From the NCBI GenBank assembly GCA_000432855.1, contig HF990865.1:1-61561 (forward strand): a stretch of DNA of 61,561 bases. Direction: 5' to 3'. The translations under genes and the position numbers were made by a program. Below the pieces are notes generated by a model, which was not told the DNA's origin, did not search any database, and was given only the letters and a program-made list of their open reading frames with translations. This stretch comes from Firmicutes bacterium CAG:822. GTDB lineage: Bacteria > Bacillota_I > Bacilli_A > RF39 > UBA660. Shown piece by piece: positions 24,622 to 34,427 of the stretch. Each line of letters opens with the position of its first letter. Position 1 is the stretch's first letter.

Positions 24622-26424
24622 TCACCTACTTCGGTAAATTTCTTTAAATTCATCTATCAAATCTTTAAACATGTCCATAGCTGATTGTATAACATCAGGA
24701 TTATTCATATCCACACCTGAAACCTTTAACTCATCAATCGGATCCATACTGCCACCGAGTGTTAAAAACTTCAAATAATTATTTAACATCTCCTTATCAC
24801 CACTCATTATCTTAGTCGCAATATAACTAGCCGCAGCTAAACCCGTTGCATATTGATAAACATAAAAGTTGTAATAAAAGTGTGGTATCTTCTCCCATTC
24901 ATATCTAATCTCTTTATCGGAAATCATATTATTACCTGAATACTTTTTATAAAGTTCATAGTAATTATCAGAAATAAACTCACTAGTTAAAACATAACCA
25001 TCTTGCTCTTTCCTATGCATCAAATCCTCAAACTCCGCAAACATCGTTTGACGAACAATCGAACCTTTAAATAATTCCATCAAACTATCTAAAATAGCTA
25101 ACTTCTCATTTTTATCATCAGTATGATTAATCAAATATCTAGCCAAAATTAACTCATTAACCTGTGAAGCCACCTCGGCTACAAATATTTTATATTGATG
25201 ATATATATAAGGATTGTTCTTATTAGAATAATAAGAATGCATAGAATGACCAAGCTCATGAGCTAAAGTAGAAACATCGTCAAACTTGCCATTAAAATTC
25301 AAAAGTAAATATGGACAAGATGTATAACATCCCCATGAATATGCTCCACCTTTTTTACCACGGCTTGGCATTACATCAATCCACTTCTCATCAAAAGCCT
25401 TTTTCAAATCATTAATATAATTATCGCCTAAAATAGATAACGCATCCATAACAATATTTTTAGCTTCTTCAAAAGTATAAGACTTACTAGAGTCAGGTAC
25501 CAAAGCTCCATATATATCGTATATATGAAGCTCATCTAACCCCATAACCTCTTTCTTTAAAGCATAATAATCATCCATAATATTAAGGTTATGATGAAGC
25601 ACATCGATTAAATTATCGTAAACTCTGCCATCAATATTACTATCAAATAAAGCCGCTTCACGTGCATCCTTATATCCTCTTCTTAAAGCAATCACGTTAT
25701 CAGTATTTACCTTGCCGCTATAACTAGAGGCAAAAGTATTTTGTAAATTCTCATACTCTTTATAAAGGGTATAAAATGCACTTTTTCTAACCTCTCTATT
25801 ATTATCCATAATATATTTAGAAAAATTAATATTAGATAGTTCTACCTCATTACCATCACCATCTTTAATAACCCCAAATTTCATATCAGAGTTTCTTAAA
25901 TAACTCGCCGTATCTTCAGGATTATTAAGTGATTTACCTAAACTAGAAAGGAGCTCTTCCTCACTATCAGATAAAATATGATCTTTCGTTCGAAGTATAT
26001 TTCTAAACTCATATTCATACATCTTAAGTTCAGATTTTTCATTCATAAATCTATCAAAATCTTCTTTAGAAAGCTTAAGTAACTCTGGAATCACAAAAGC
26101 CGTTTTCGTACTTATCTCTGTAAGTACCTTTTCTATCTTGCCTTTTAACTCTTGATATTTAGAATTACTAGTATCTTCATCGAACTTCAAAGCCGCATAC
26201 ATATAAACTGCATCAGACTTTTTAGAAAACTCTTCATCAAACTTCAAAAACTCATAAATACTATCCGCATTATTAAGCCTACCTTTAAACTCTAAATACT
26301 TATCACCATTAGCTTTAACATATTCAAAGTCTTTAAGCCATTCGTCTTCTGATATATAAATCTTACTTAAATCCCACTTATACTTCTCTTCTACTTCATC
26401 CCTAGTTTTATCTTTTATAATCAT
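24622..26424 (-). CDS. pepF: Oligoendopeptidase F
   Basis: A 600-residue M3B zinc metallopeptidase that cuts short peptides in the cytosol. The zinc motif HELGH (in STLAHELGHSMHSYYS, about residue 390) and the third ligand glutamate region (FVAEVASQVNELIL) are intact. The N-terminus EKYKWDLSKIYISEDEW is typical of PepF. It lies between dnaK and dnaJ, with 4 bases to dnaJ, so it should be induced with the chaperones. That position is unusual. Confidence 0.95.
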   Translation of the reverse strand: MIIKDKTRDEVEEKYKWDLSKIYISEDEWLKDFEYVKANGDKYLEFKGRLNNADSIYEFLKFDEEFSKKSDAVYMYAALKFDEDTSNSKYQELKGKIEKVLTEISTKTAFVIPELLKLSKEDFDRFMNEKSELKMYEYEFRNILRTKDHILSDSEEELLSSLGKSLNNPEDTASYLRNSDMKFGVIKDGDGNEVELSNINFSKYIMDNNREVRKSAFYTLYKEYENLQNTFASSYSGKVNTDNVIALRRGYKDAREAALFDSNIDGRVYDNLIDVLHHNLNIMDDYYALKKEVMGLDELHIYDIYGALVPDSSKSYTFEEAKNIVMDALSILGDNYINDLKKAFDEKWIDVMPSRGKKGGAYSWGCYTSCPYLLLNFNGKFDDVSTLAHELGHSMHSYYSNKNNPYIYHQYKIFVAEVASQVNELILARYLINHTDDKNEKLAILDSLMELFKGSIVRQTMFAEFEDLMHRKEQDGYVLTSEFISDNYYELYKKYSGNNMISDKEIRYEWEKIPHFYYNFYVYQYATGLAAASYIATKIMSGDKEMLNNYLKFLTLGGSMDPIDELKVSGVDMNNPDVIQSAMDMFKDLIDEFKEIYRSR

Positions 26425-26469
26425 AATTTTTCCTTTCCATAAAGAGAAAGCTCTAGTCTCCTAGAACTT

Positions 26470-28287
26470 CTATTTTTCTTCGTATTCAGCGTCTTTTACA
26501 TCTTTGTCTTTAGAATCAGAGCTATCACTATCGTTTTGTGCTTCTTGAGCTTTCTTAGCAGCTTCTTCGTAAACTTTAGCACCTAATTCCATAGCTTTTT
26601 CTTGTAATTTATCTTTCTTAGCTTTAATATCATCTAAATCAGCTTTTTTAAGTGCTTCCTCTAAGTCCTTAATTAAATCTTCAGCTTGTTTTTTATCTTT
26701 TTCATCTACTTTATCTCCTAAATCTTTAATAGATTTCTGAGTAGCAAATATCATTTGTTCAGCTTCATTTTTAACATCAGCTTCTTCTTTACGTTTGTCA
26801 TCAGCCGCTTTATTAGCTTCAGCTTCCTTAACCATCTTATCGATTTCATCGTCAGATAGGTTAGTTGAAGATGTAATTGTAATAGATTGTTCCTTATTAG
26901 TACCTAAATCCTTAGCTTTAACATTTACAATACCATTGGCATCGATATCAAATGTAACTTCGATTTGTGGAACTCCTCTAGGAGCTGGTGGTATATTAGT
27001 TAATTGGAAATTACCAAGTGTTTTATTGTCAGCCGCCATTGGTCTTTCACCTTGTAAAATGTGAATATCTACAGCAGGTTGATTATCAGCAGCTGTTGAG
27101 AACACTTGTGATTTACTTGTTGGAATAGTTGTATTTCTTGGAATTAATACTGTACATACTCCTCCTAAAGTTTCAATACCAAGTGAAAGTGGTGTAACAT
27201 CAAGAAGTACGATATCATTAACATCACCAGTTAATACTCCACCTTGAATAGCTGCACCCATAGCAACAACCTCATCTGGGTTAACACCTTTAGAAGCTTC
27301 TTGTCCAAGTTCTTCTTTAATAATTTCAGCAATTCTAGGCATTCTAGTAGAACCACCTACTAATAATACTTTATCTATATCTTTCTTAGTCAACTTCGCA
27401 TCTTTTAAAGCTTTTCTAACAGGTTCCAAAGTAGATTCAGTTAAATCACGAGTTAAATCTTCAAATTTAGCTCTACTTAAACTAATCTCTAAATGAACTG
27501 GTCCATCTTCCCCTTGTGAAATAAATGGTAAAGATATATTAGTAGTAGTCATACCACTTAAATCTTTCTTAGCTTTTTCAGCCGCATCTTTTAATCTTTG
27601 CATAGCCATCTTATCTTTAGATAAATCAATACTATTAGATTTCTTAAATTCTTTAACTAAGTAATCGATAATTCTTTGGTCATAATCGTCACCACCTAAA
27701 TGGTTATTACCACTAGTAGACTTAACCTCAAATACTCCATCACCAATCTCTAGAATAGAAACATCAAATGTTCCTCCACCTAAATCGTAAACTAAAATTT
27801 GTTCAGTTTTTTCTTGTTTATCCATACCATAAGCTAAAGCTGCCGCAGTTGGTTCATTGATAATTCTTTCAACCTCTAAACCAGCAATCTTACCAGCATT
27901 TTTAGTAGCTTGTCTTTGAGCATCATTAAAATATGCTGGAACAGTAATAACTGCTTTTTTAACAGTCTCACCTAAATAAGCCTCAGCCGTTTTTTTCAAA
28001 TCTCCTAAAATCATCGCACTAATTTCTTCAGGAGTATATTCCTTACCATTAGCTTTAACTTTCTCTTTAGTTCCCATTAATCTCTTAATAGAAGCTATTG
28101 TATCTGGATTAGTTACCATTTGGTTTTTAGCCGCTTGACCAACGATAATTTCTCCATTTTTAAATGCTACAACAGATGGTGTAGTACGTGAACCTTCAGG
28201 ATTCGCGATAACCTTAGCTTCACCACCTTCGTAAACAGCAACACAACTGTTAGTTGTTCCTAAGTCAATACCTATTGTTTTACTCAT
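26470..28287 (-). CDS. dnaK: Chaperone DnaK (Hsp70)
   Basis: A 605-residue Hsp70. It has the nucleotide-binding domain with IGIDLGTTNSCVAVYEG at the start, DLGGGTFDVSIL near 170 and VLLVGGSTRMP near 310, the substrate domain with VTPLSLGIETLGG, and a C-terminal lid ending in an acidic tail (DSSDSKDKDVKDAEYEEK). The short N-terminal lobe lacking the 24-residue Gram-negative insert fits Bacillota. Regulated with the operon by HrcA. Confidence 0.98.
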   Translation of the reverse strand: MSKTIGIDLGTTNSCVAVYEGGEAKVIANPEGSRTTPSVVAFKNGEIIVGQAAKNQMVTNPDTIASIKRLMGTKEKVKANGKEYTPEEISAMILGDLKKTAEAYLGETVKKAVITVPAYFNDAQRQATKNAGKIAGLEVERIINEPTAAALAYGMDKQEKTEQILVYDLGGGTFDVSILEIGDGVFEVKSTSGNNHLGGDDYDQRIIDYLVKEFKKSNSIDLSKDKMAMQRLKDAAEKAKKDLSGMTTTNISLPFISQGEDGPVHLEISLSRAKFEDLTRDLTESTLEPVRKALKDAKLTKKDIDKVLLVGGSTRMPRIAEIIKEELGQEASKGVNPDEVVAMGAAIQGGVLTGDVNDIVLLDVTPLSLGIETLGGVCTVLIPRNTTIPTSKSQVFSTAADNQPAVDIHILQGERPMAADNKTLGNFQLTNIPPAPRGVPQIEVTFDIDANGIVNVKAKDLGTNKEQSITITSSTNLSDDEIDKMVKEAEANKAADDKRKEEADVKNEAEQMIFATQKSIKDLGDKVDEKDKKQAEDLIKDLEEALKKADLDDIKAKKDKLQEKAMELGAKVYEEAAKKAQEAQNDSDSSDSKDKDVKDAEYEEK

Positions 28288-28304
28288 ACATAATCATTCC
28301 TTTC

Positions 28305-28922
28305 TTAATCACTAACTTTGACCATAGCTGGTCTAATAACTTTATCTTTAAGCATATAACCCTTTTGCATAACTTCAACAACCATACCAGGTTCCATACC
28401 TTCAACCTTTTCAGTAAGTACAGCCTGATGAAGTTTAGGGTCAAACTCTTTACCTTTATCATCAATAGCCTTGACATCATACTTCTCTAAAACCTCGACT
28501 AAATGACAATATATCATCTTAAATCCAGCCAAGAATTTTGAAAGCTCATCATCCAAATTCTCATCATCTAGATTAATTGCTCTTTCGAAATTATCAATAG
28601 AAGGTAAAATGTCTTTAACTATATCTTCATTGGCAAACTCAAGCATTCTACTGACTTCTTCATCTTTTCTTTTTCTATAATTAATATTGTCAGCTTTTGC
28701 TTTTAATACCTCTTCTTCTAATTCTTTTATTTTCTTTAAACTTTCTTCTAACTTCTTATCATCATGACATTTGCACTTCTTATCTTTATGCTTGTCACAG
28801 TGTTTATCATGATGTTCATGTTTATCTTCATGTTTATCATAATGCTTTTCATGTTCATGATGTTCTTCGTGTTCATCATGTTCATGTTTTTCATATTTTT
28901 CTTCTTTATCCACTCGTTTCAC
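28305..28922 (-). CDS. grpE: GrpE with a histidine-rich N-terminal extension
   Basis: GrpE is the nucleotide exchange factor of DnaK. The coiled coil (about 60-110) and C-terminal beta domain are normal (MLEFANEDIVKDILPSIDNF, then GKEFDPKLHQAVLTEK, and MLKDKVIRPAMVKVSD at the end). The first ~55 residues are unusual, with 14 histidines and 3 cysteines in a lysine/aspartate/glutamate background (HEHDEHEEHHEHEKHYDKHE, then KCKCHDD). This looks like a metal-binding stretch (zinc, nickel or copper). Its start overlaps the hrcA stop by 4 bases. Total length is 205 residues. Confidence 0.95.
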   Translation of the reverse strand: MKRVDKEEKYEKHEHDEHEEHHEHEKHYDKHEDKHEHHDKHCDKHKDKKCKCHDDKKLEESLKKIKELEEEVLKAKADNINYRKRKDEEVSRMLEFANEDIVKDILPSIDNFERAINLDDENLDDELSKFLAGFKMIYCHLVEVLEKYDVKAIDDKGKEFDPKLHQAVLTEKVEGMEPGMVVEVMQKGYMLKDKVIRPAMVKVSD

Positions 28923-29908
28923 CTACCTATATTCTCCTTAATGTAATTAAGTAATGCTTCAGCTCGGCCATATTCCATTCTTTTAGGACCAATCAAAGCA
29001 ATTGTTCCTTCTTCACCATCTTTGTAAAAGCTAGTTTTAATAATCGACACATCATCATCAATTGAATTCTCACTACCAATATAAACCTTAATCTCATCAT
29101 CGTCAGTTTTAATACTCTTGATAAGATCCTTATCCTCAAACTTATTTAGTAGATTACGCATCTTACTAACATCGTCAAATTCAGGCTCCATTAATAAATT
29201 ATTAGTTCCACTCATTTTAATGTGTGGTTTACTTGCAAAATCACTAAACGCATTATAAAAGGCATTATATAAAGCTTCATGCTCTTTAACATAACGATTA
29301 ATTATCGGTTTAACCTCAAACTCTAAAACCTGACTTACTTCATCAATTGGAACACCTACAATTAATTTACTAATAATATCGATAGTCTGCTTAACTTCCG
29401 CTTTACTAACATTACCATCAATAACTACATTACGATTTTCTACATGTCCTTTATCGGTAATTACAATAGCAATCATTTTATTATCATCTATCGGCACTAC
29501 CTCAACCTTCGCAATTTTATTGTCACCAGAAGAATGACCTAAAACCACAGCTGTGTAATGCGTAAGCTCTGAAACAATTTCCATACTTTTTGTAATCGCA
29601 TCAGAAAGGACTAATGCATTATTTGAAAATATCTGTTTCAGTTTTAACATATCCTCACCATTAAGTTCTTTAGGTACCATAATATTATCAACATAATATC
29701 TGTACCCTTTATCACTTGGAACTCTACCAGATGAAATATGTGTCTTTTGAATTAAAGAAAGTCCTTCAAGAGTTGCCATCTCATTTCTAACTGTTGCACT
29801 CGAACACTTCATTTTCTTACATAAAGCCTTCGAGCTAACTGGAGTTGCCGTCTTAATATAATTTTCAACAATTAATTTAAGTAATTCTTCCTGTCTCCGA
29901 GTCAGCAT
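28919..29908 (-). CDS. hrcA: Heat-inducible transcription repressor HrcA
   Basis: HrcA represses class I heat-shock genes by binding CIRCE. The 329-residue protein has the N-terminal winged helix (LTRRQEELLKLIVENYIKTA, SSATVRNEMATLEGLSLI, SGRVPSDKGYRYYVD) and the GAF-like HrcA domain ending EGTIALIGPKRMEYGRAEAL. It is the first gene of the operon, directly behind the promoter and two CIRCE-like sites, giving autoregulation. Confidence 0.97.
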   Translation of the reverse strand: MLTRRQEELLKLIVENYIKTATPVSSKALCKKMKCSSATVRNEMATLEGLSLIQKTHISSGRVPSDKGYRYYVDNIMVPKELNGEDMLKLKQIFSNNALVLSDAITKSMEIVSELTHYTAVVLGHSSGDNKIAKVEVVPIDDNKMIAIVITDKGHVENRNVVIDGNVSKAEVKQTIDIISKLIVGVPIDEVSQVLEFEVKPIINRYVKEHEALYNAFYNAFSDFASKPHIKMSGTNNLLMEPEFDDVSKMRNLLNKFEDKDLIKSIKTDDDEIKVYIGSENSIDDDVSIIKTSFYKDGEEGTIALIGPKRMEYGRAEALLNYIKENIGR

Positions 29909-29921
29909 TTAATCACCTCTT

Positions 29922-29948
29922 TTAGCACTCTTTTAATCTGATTGCTAC
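29922..29948. promoter_or_regulatory. CIRCE-like site 2 (between promoter and hrcA)
   Basis: Minus strand GTAGCAATC-N9-GAGTGCTAA: the right half is a perfect CIRCE arm and the left matches 7 of 9. It lies downstream of the -10. Confidence 0.75.
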
Positions 29949-29951
29949 TTC

Positions 29952-29980
29952 ATTATAGCATTATATGCTAGCACTGTCAA
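29952..29980 (-). promoter_or_regulatory. hrcA operon promoter
   Basis: -35 TTGACA (29975-29980) and -10 TATAAT (29952-29957) on the minus strand with 17-base spacing, a perfect sigma-A promoter. CIRCE-like sites overlap the -35 and follow the -10. Confidence 0.92.
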
Positions 29981-29994
29981 GATATGACTGCTAA
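29968..29994. promoter_or_regulatory. CIRCE-like site 1 (over the -35)
   Basis: Minus strand TTAGCAGTC-N9-CAGTGCTAG against CIRCE TTAGCACTC-N9-GAGTGCTAA: 15 of 18 arm positions match, and the site covers the -35 hexamer. Confidence 0.75.
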
Positions 29995-30088
29995 AAATCT
30001 ACAATTTTTTTTATTTTCTTTCAAAACATTACAAAACAGTCCAAAGTAAAATATTTAATTTAACTTCATCATTTAAAAAACACATTAT

Positions 30089-30112
30089 AAAAGCGACTGT
30101 CTTAGCAGTCGC
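30089..30112 (-). terminator. Terminator after the surface-protein pseudogene
   Basis: GCGACTG and CAGTCGC pair around CTAAGA, followed by TTTTATAATG on the minus strand. Confidence 0.8.
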
Positions 30113-30136
30113 ATGATATACTTGCTTTATTTTTTT

Positions 30137-31420
30137 CTAACTTATGACATATGGATTTTCTTGGCTTCCATCTCCTGTTAATGTAATAGATGATGTTAAA
30201 TAAAGGCTAGGAACTACTCCACTACTCATATAAACTAATCGATAACTCATATTTCCAGCATTACTAGGTACACCATATACATCAAACGCATAATTAGAAC
30301 CGCTGTCAAGTGGTGACATCATCCACAAATAACCATCTGACGGTACTATTGATTGCATCCAATTAGTTGTAATACAGCTTTCTCTATTTGTATTATTAAT
30401 ACTCATATTTCCACACTGTTCTTTATTAGAATTTGCTCTTAGATATTCACTTGAAATTATTAAACCAACATTTCCATTCCATGTGGTGCCATTCTCATCA
30501 TTTATTTGATTAGCTAAATCTGTATTACCTGCTGTTACACCACCTATACTCCATGTATAAGAAACTATTTTATCCTTGTTAGTTGTGATTGTTGGTAAAT
30601 AGGTATCATTCAAATATGAATTTAATGTGGCTGGTCTTGCCCAATTATTTAAACCAGAATTATCCTACACCATATCTCCTATACTTTCATTTCTCATTAT
30701 TTTAATTAAACCACTTGAATCTACACTTATTATTCTCCAGGTTTCATTATTAAAAGTTATATAATTATTTGGATCAGCTCCTTTATATGTATATTTTCCA
30801 TCCTCATATTCATCTTTATATAGTCCATCGCCTGAATCTACTACTGGTACATCTTGTCCACCAATAGTTGTAGTCTCTCCTCCAGGTCCTAGTCCTACAC
30901 TTCCTCCATCTGCTTGTTCATAATCCAGTTCCATATCTAATGTACTATCTAAGTCATCCGGTTAACTTGTTACAGCTGGATTATATGTTACTGTAACTTG
31001 CATTGTTACTAGTTCTCCCGCATTTAAAGGATCTCCCTCATTTACTCCAGAAATTGTAAACAAGATTGCACTATTACTTGTATCTGTTTTTGTAATAGTT
31101 TTTAATACTGCATCAATAGTTCCTTGGTTTTCTATTGTTATATTATAAGTAATAGAATCCCCTGGAGACTGTAATGTTGTTCCAAAGGTTGCTGTTGTAT
31201 CTGTATGTGTTGTTACTTCCGATTTATCTTGAGCACCTCCAACAATATTTGATACTTCTATATTTATAATCTTTACTAAGAAATTACTCACAATATTAGA
31301 TGTTCCTGATATTTTTAATTGACTTTGAAATGCCGCATATCCTACAACCATTATAAGTAATATTGCACATAGCCCTATTATTATATAATTACGCTATGTT
31401 CTGTTCAGTCTTTTATTCAT
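30137..31420 (-). pseudogene. Surface protein gene with three in-frame stops
   Basis: One unbroken frame of 428 codons is interrupted by TAG at codon 8, by TAA near codon 153 (30959-30961 region) and by TAG near 30665. No frameshift is present. The N-terminus MNKRLNRT-stop-RNYIIIGLCAILLIMVVGYAAF is a signal/anchor of the kind seen on SipW-dependent or pilin-like proteins. Then come a beta-sandwich region (SNIVSNFLVKIINIEVSN, GDSITYNITIENQGTIDAVL), a Gly/Asp linker and a C-terminal domain (NYITFNNETWRIISVDSSG; NWARPATLNSYL; GYLWMMSPL). Whether it is dead by point mutation or read through is open. Confidence 0.75.
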
Positions 31421-31597
31421 ATTTTCCCTACTTTCTACTACTATTATGAATAACTTTATCATTCTTTTTCACTTTGCCATATCAATATTTTCAATATTAG
31501 CTATTTTAATTATAAAACAAATTTAAACCCAGAACAACAATTTATTTTAATATTTACATAAAATAAAAACAAATAATATTTTAAAATACTACTTGTT

Positions 31598-32299
31598 TTA
31601 TCTTTTTAAAATAAGCTCATCATGTCTTACTAAAAAATCTTTTAAAGCCATTGGTGGATAACTATGGGAAGTTTGTACAACATCATCTACAAACTGATTA
31701 CCTTTAATCCTAGATACTATATCAGGATTTAAAAGTTTATAATAATCATTCTTTTTCATCTTTAAATTTTTCGCAAAATCATAGACATATTCACCATCTT
31801 CAACAAATGAATGAAGATATTTATAATGTTCAAGTGGACTACTTACAAAAGCTGTAGTTATATAGTCATAATCCACACCCAATATAATTGATACCTCATG
31901 ACATTTGGTCGCATACTTTCCCGCATATACCTTACATAAAGTATCAATTGTTTTCTTATCATCACCACGCATACAAGCCTCTTTAATACTATTCACACAA
32001 AGCGAAAAAGAAACATTACCCAAAGAAGTAAATAGTTTTCTATTTCCACCAATCGAACTGTAATCTAAAATATAAGGATGACTATCTAAATAATCATAAG
32101 CTCGTCTAGTTTTCAATAAATTTACCGTATATCTTCCTAAAATAAAATATAAATAACCTTTTCGGTCAACTTTGTAACTAGAACCTTTAACATTCTTATC
32201 TAAATTATAAAAAGGATCAACTTCTGATATATCCAAAAAATTTACAACTTTTAATGCTTCATCAAATTCTTCTGGATCATAATAATCAGTATAAGTCAT
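31598..32299 (-). CDS. Hypothetical protein, 233 residues
   Basis: A soluble, mixed helical protein with no signal peptide or membrane span. GGAGTTGATTTTTA precedes the ATG. It has seven cysteine or histidine residues scattered without a clear zinc motif. Phrases such as ILGVDYDYITTAFVSS and FAKNLKMKKNDYYKLL look like helix-turn-helix-type helices, but I do not recognise the family. It is convergent with nothing and lies between ligA and the surface-protein remnant, probably a single gene. No function is offered. Confidence 0.6.
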   Translation of the reverse strand: MTYTDYYDPEEFDEALKVVNFLDISEVDPFYNLDKNVKGSSYKVDRKGYLYFILGRYTVNLLKTRRAYDYLDSHPYILDYSSIGGNRKLFTSLGNVSFSLCVNSIKEACMRGDDKKTIDTLCKVYAGKYATKCHEVSIILGVDYDYITTAFVSSPLEHYKYLHSFVEDGEYVYDFAKNLKMKKNDYYKLLNPDIVSRIKGNQFVDDVVQTSHSYPPMALKDFLVRHDELILKR

Positions 32300-32348
32300 T
32301 AAAAATCAACTCCGATACAACATTATACCCTCACTCAAAATAAAGTCA

Positions 32349-32378
32349 AATCAAAAGTACTATTTCTAGTACTTTGAT
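32349..32378 (-). terminator. Terminator at the ligA end
   Basis: TCAAAGTACT and AGTACTTTTGA pair around AGAAAT, with TTTGACTTT following on the minus strand; it includes the last ligA codons. Confidence 0.7.
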
Positions 32379-34339
32379 AAATTATTTAAAAATTCTTCTT
32401 CATCCCAAATAGTTATGCCTAAATCTTGGGCTTTCGTAAGTTTACTTCCAGCTTCCGCACCCGCAATAACTACACTAGTTTTCTTACTAACACTTGAACT
32501 TACTGTTCCGCCTAACTGTTCTATTCTAATTTTAGCCTCATCACGAGTAAATCTTTCTAGAGAACCAGTTAAAACAAAAGTCTTACCGGTAAATACAGTT
32601 TCTTCATTACTAACTTCTTTAAGATAAATCATATTAACTCCATCTTCTTTAAGCTTATTAATTAAATTAATATTATTCTCATCTCTAAAGAAATCATAAA
32701 CACTTTTAGCAATGGTATTTCCGATATCTTTAATACTAGCTAAATCCTCAAAACTAGCGCTCATTAAATTATCCATATTTTTAAATTCTCTAGCTAAAAT
32801 ATCCGCCGTTTTGGTTCCAACGTGACGAATAGAAAGTCCAAATAACAATCTTTCTAAAGAGTTATTTTTACTTTTTTCTATTTCATCAAGCAACTTTTCA
32901 ATACTTCTCTCGCCAAAACCCTCAAGTTCTTTTAATTCTTCTTTGTGTTCATGCAAATGATAAAAATCATCATCATCTTTTAAATAACCTAAATTATAAA
33001 AATCTTCGATAATCCTATCACCAAAACCGATTATGTTCATCGCATGACGAGAAGTAAAGTGGAATAACTTTTCTTGTTTTCTTGCAGGGCAGTGTTCATT
33101 CAAACAATAATAAGCTGCCTCATCCTCTTTTCTCGTTAATCCTTCTCCACATATCGGACACTTTTCCACCATATTAAATTTTTTCTCAGTACCATCTCTA
33201 CGTTCCACAATTGGTTTAACAACTTCTGGAATAACATCTCCAGCTTTTTTAATAGAAACAATATCACCAATACGTATATCCTTACTTAAAATATAATCCT
33301 CATTGTGTAAAGTAGCTTTAGATATTAATGATCCCATAACACGCACCGGTTCCAAAATCGCACTCGGTGTTACTTGACCAGTTCTACCAACAGTACAAAT
33401 AATATCTTTAACTCTAGTCAAAACCTCTTCGGCTGGGAACTTATAAGCTATCGCCCATTTAGGACTCCTTGCTGTAAAACCTAATCTTTGTTGATCATTC
33501 AAATCATCTACCTTAATAACAATACCATCTATCTCATAAGGTAAATTAGGTCTTTCCTTAGTATAATGATTTACATACTCCATAAGTTCATTTATATTAT
33601 TAATCTTTCTATTATTAGGATTAACTACAAACCCAAGTTCTTTCATAAAATTAAGGGCATCATGATGTGTATAAATATTGTAATCTTCTGGATCAGGCAA
33701 ATGATAAATAAAGCAAGATAAATTACGGCTTGCCGCTACTTTTGAATCTAACTGTCTCACACTTCCAGCTGCCGCATTACGAGGATTCGCAAAATTGGCT
33801 CCATTCTCATTTAACTTCTTAAAAGAAGCCTTACTCATATAAATTTCCCCGCGAACCTCAATATCAATTGGTTGTTTTATCTTAAGTGGAATATCTTTAA
33901 TTGTTTTCGCATTATGTGTAATATCTTCTCCAGTTACTCCATCACCACGAGTAGCCGCTCTAACTAACTCACCATTTCTATATAGAAGTGAAACAGATAA
34001 ACCGTCTATTTTTAACTCAGCCACATACTTAGGATGTGGTACTACTTTCTTTACCTTCTCATCAAAATCGATTATCTCTTCCTCATTAAAAATGTCACCC
34101 AAAGATAACATTGGAATCTCATGAGTAACTTTTTTAAACTCTGAGATAACTTCACTACCAACTCTTTGTGTTGGCGAATCTACTTTTTTAAATTCTGGAT
34201 GAGCATCCTCAAGTCTCATAAGCTCTTCCATATATCTATCATATTCTTGGTCCGTAATTGTTGGATTATCATTCACATAATAATCATGATTTGCTTTATT
34301 AATAATCTCTGTAAGTTCTGCTATTCTTTTTTCTATCAT
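32366..34339 (-). CDS. ligA: NAD-dependent DNA ligase
   Basis: LigA seals nicks in replication and repair. The 657-residue protein has the Ia domain (NHDYYVNDNPTITDQEYD), adenylation lysine in VAELKIDGLSVSLLY (about residue 110), OB fold, the four-cysteine zinc finger (CPICGEGL and CLNEHCPARKQE), helix-hairpin-helix repeats and a C-terminal BRCT domain (GKTFVLTGSLERFTRDEAK). The start at 34339 follows TTGGTGAAAAAT. It is near pcrA, the usual partner, but a terminator lies between it and the nucleotidyltransferase gene, so it probably has its own promoter. Confidence 0.97.
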   Translation of the reverse strand: MIEKRIAELTEIINKANHDYYVNDNPTITDQEYDRYMEELMRLEDAHPEFKKVDSPTQRVGSEVISEFKKVTHEIPMLSLGDIFNEEEIIDFDEKVKKVVPHPKYVAELKIDGLSVSLLYRNGELVRAATRGDGVTGEDITHNAKTIKDIPLKIKQPIDIEVRGEIYMSKASFKKLNENGANFANPRNAAAGSVRQLDSKVAASRNLSCFIYHLPDPEDYNIYTHHDALNFMKELGFVVNPNNRKINNINELMEYVNHYTKERPNLPYEIDGIVIKVDDLNDQQRLGFTARSPKWAIAYKFPAEEVLTRVKDIICTVGRTGQVTPSAILEPVRVMGSLISKATLHNEDYILSKDIRIGDIVSIKKAGDVIPEVVKPIVERRDGTEKKFNMVEKCPICGEGLTRKEDEAAYYCLNEHCPARKQEKLFHFTSRHAMNIIGFGDRIIEDFYNLGYLKDDDDFYHLHEHKEELKELEGFGERSIEKLLDEIEKSKNNSLERLLFGLSIRHVGTKTADILAREFKNMDNLMSASFEDLASIKDIGNTIAKSVYDFFRDENNINLINKLKEDGVNMIYLKEVSNEETVFTGKTFVLTGSLERFTRDEAKIRIEQLGGTVSSSVSKKTSVVIAGAEAGSKLTKAQDLGITIWDEEEFLNNLSKY

Positions 34340-34403
34340 ATTTTTCACCAATAATATTATATAAAATAACTAAATAAACTTCAATTCTAAAAATAAAATT
34401 TTA

Positions 34404-34427
34404 AAAAACACACCAATAATCGGTGTA
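34404..34427 (-). terminator. Terminator after the nucleotidyltransferase gene
   Basis: ACACCGAT and ATTGGTGT pair, with GTTTTTTAAAA following on the minus strand, directly after the stop. Confidence 0.8.

Noticed and set aside
28697..28954. Plus-strand hydrophobic frames over the grpE head
   Set aside because: They are mirror readings of the histidine-rich codons.
30137..31420. Reassigned stop codons explaining the interrupted frame
   Set aside because: Both TAG and TAA end many intact genes here (for example frr, the integrase and recA).
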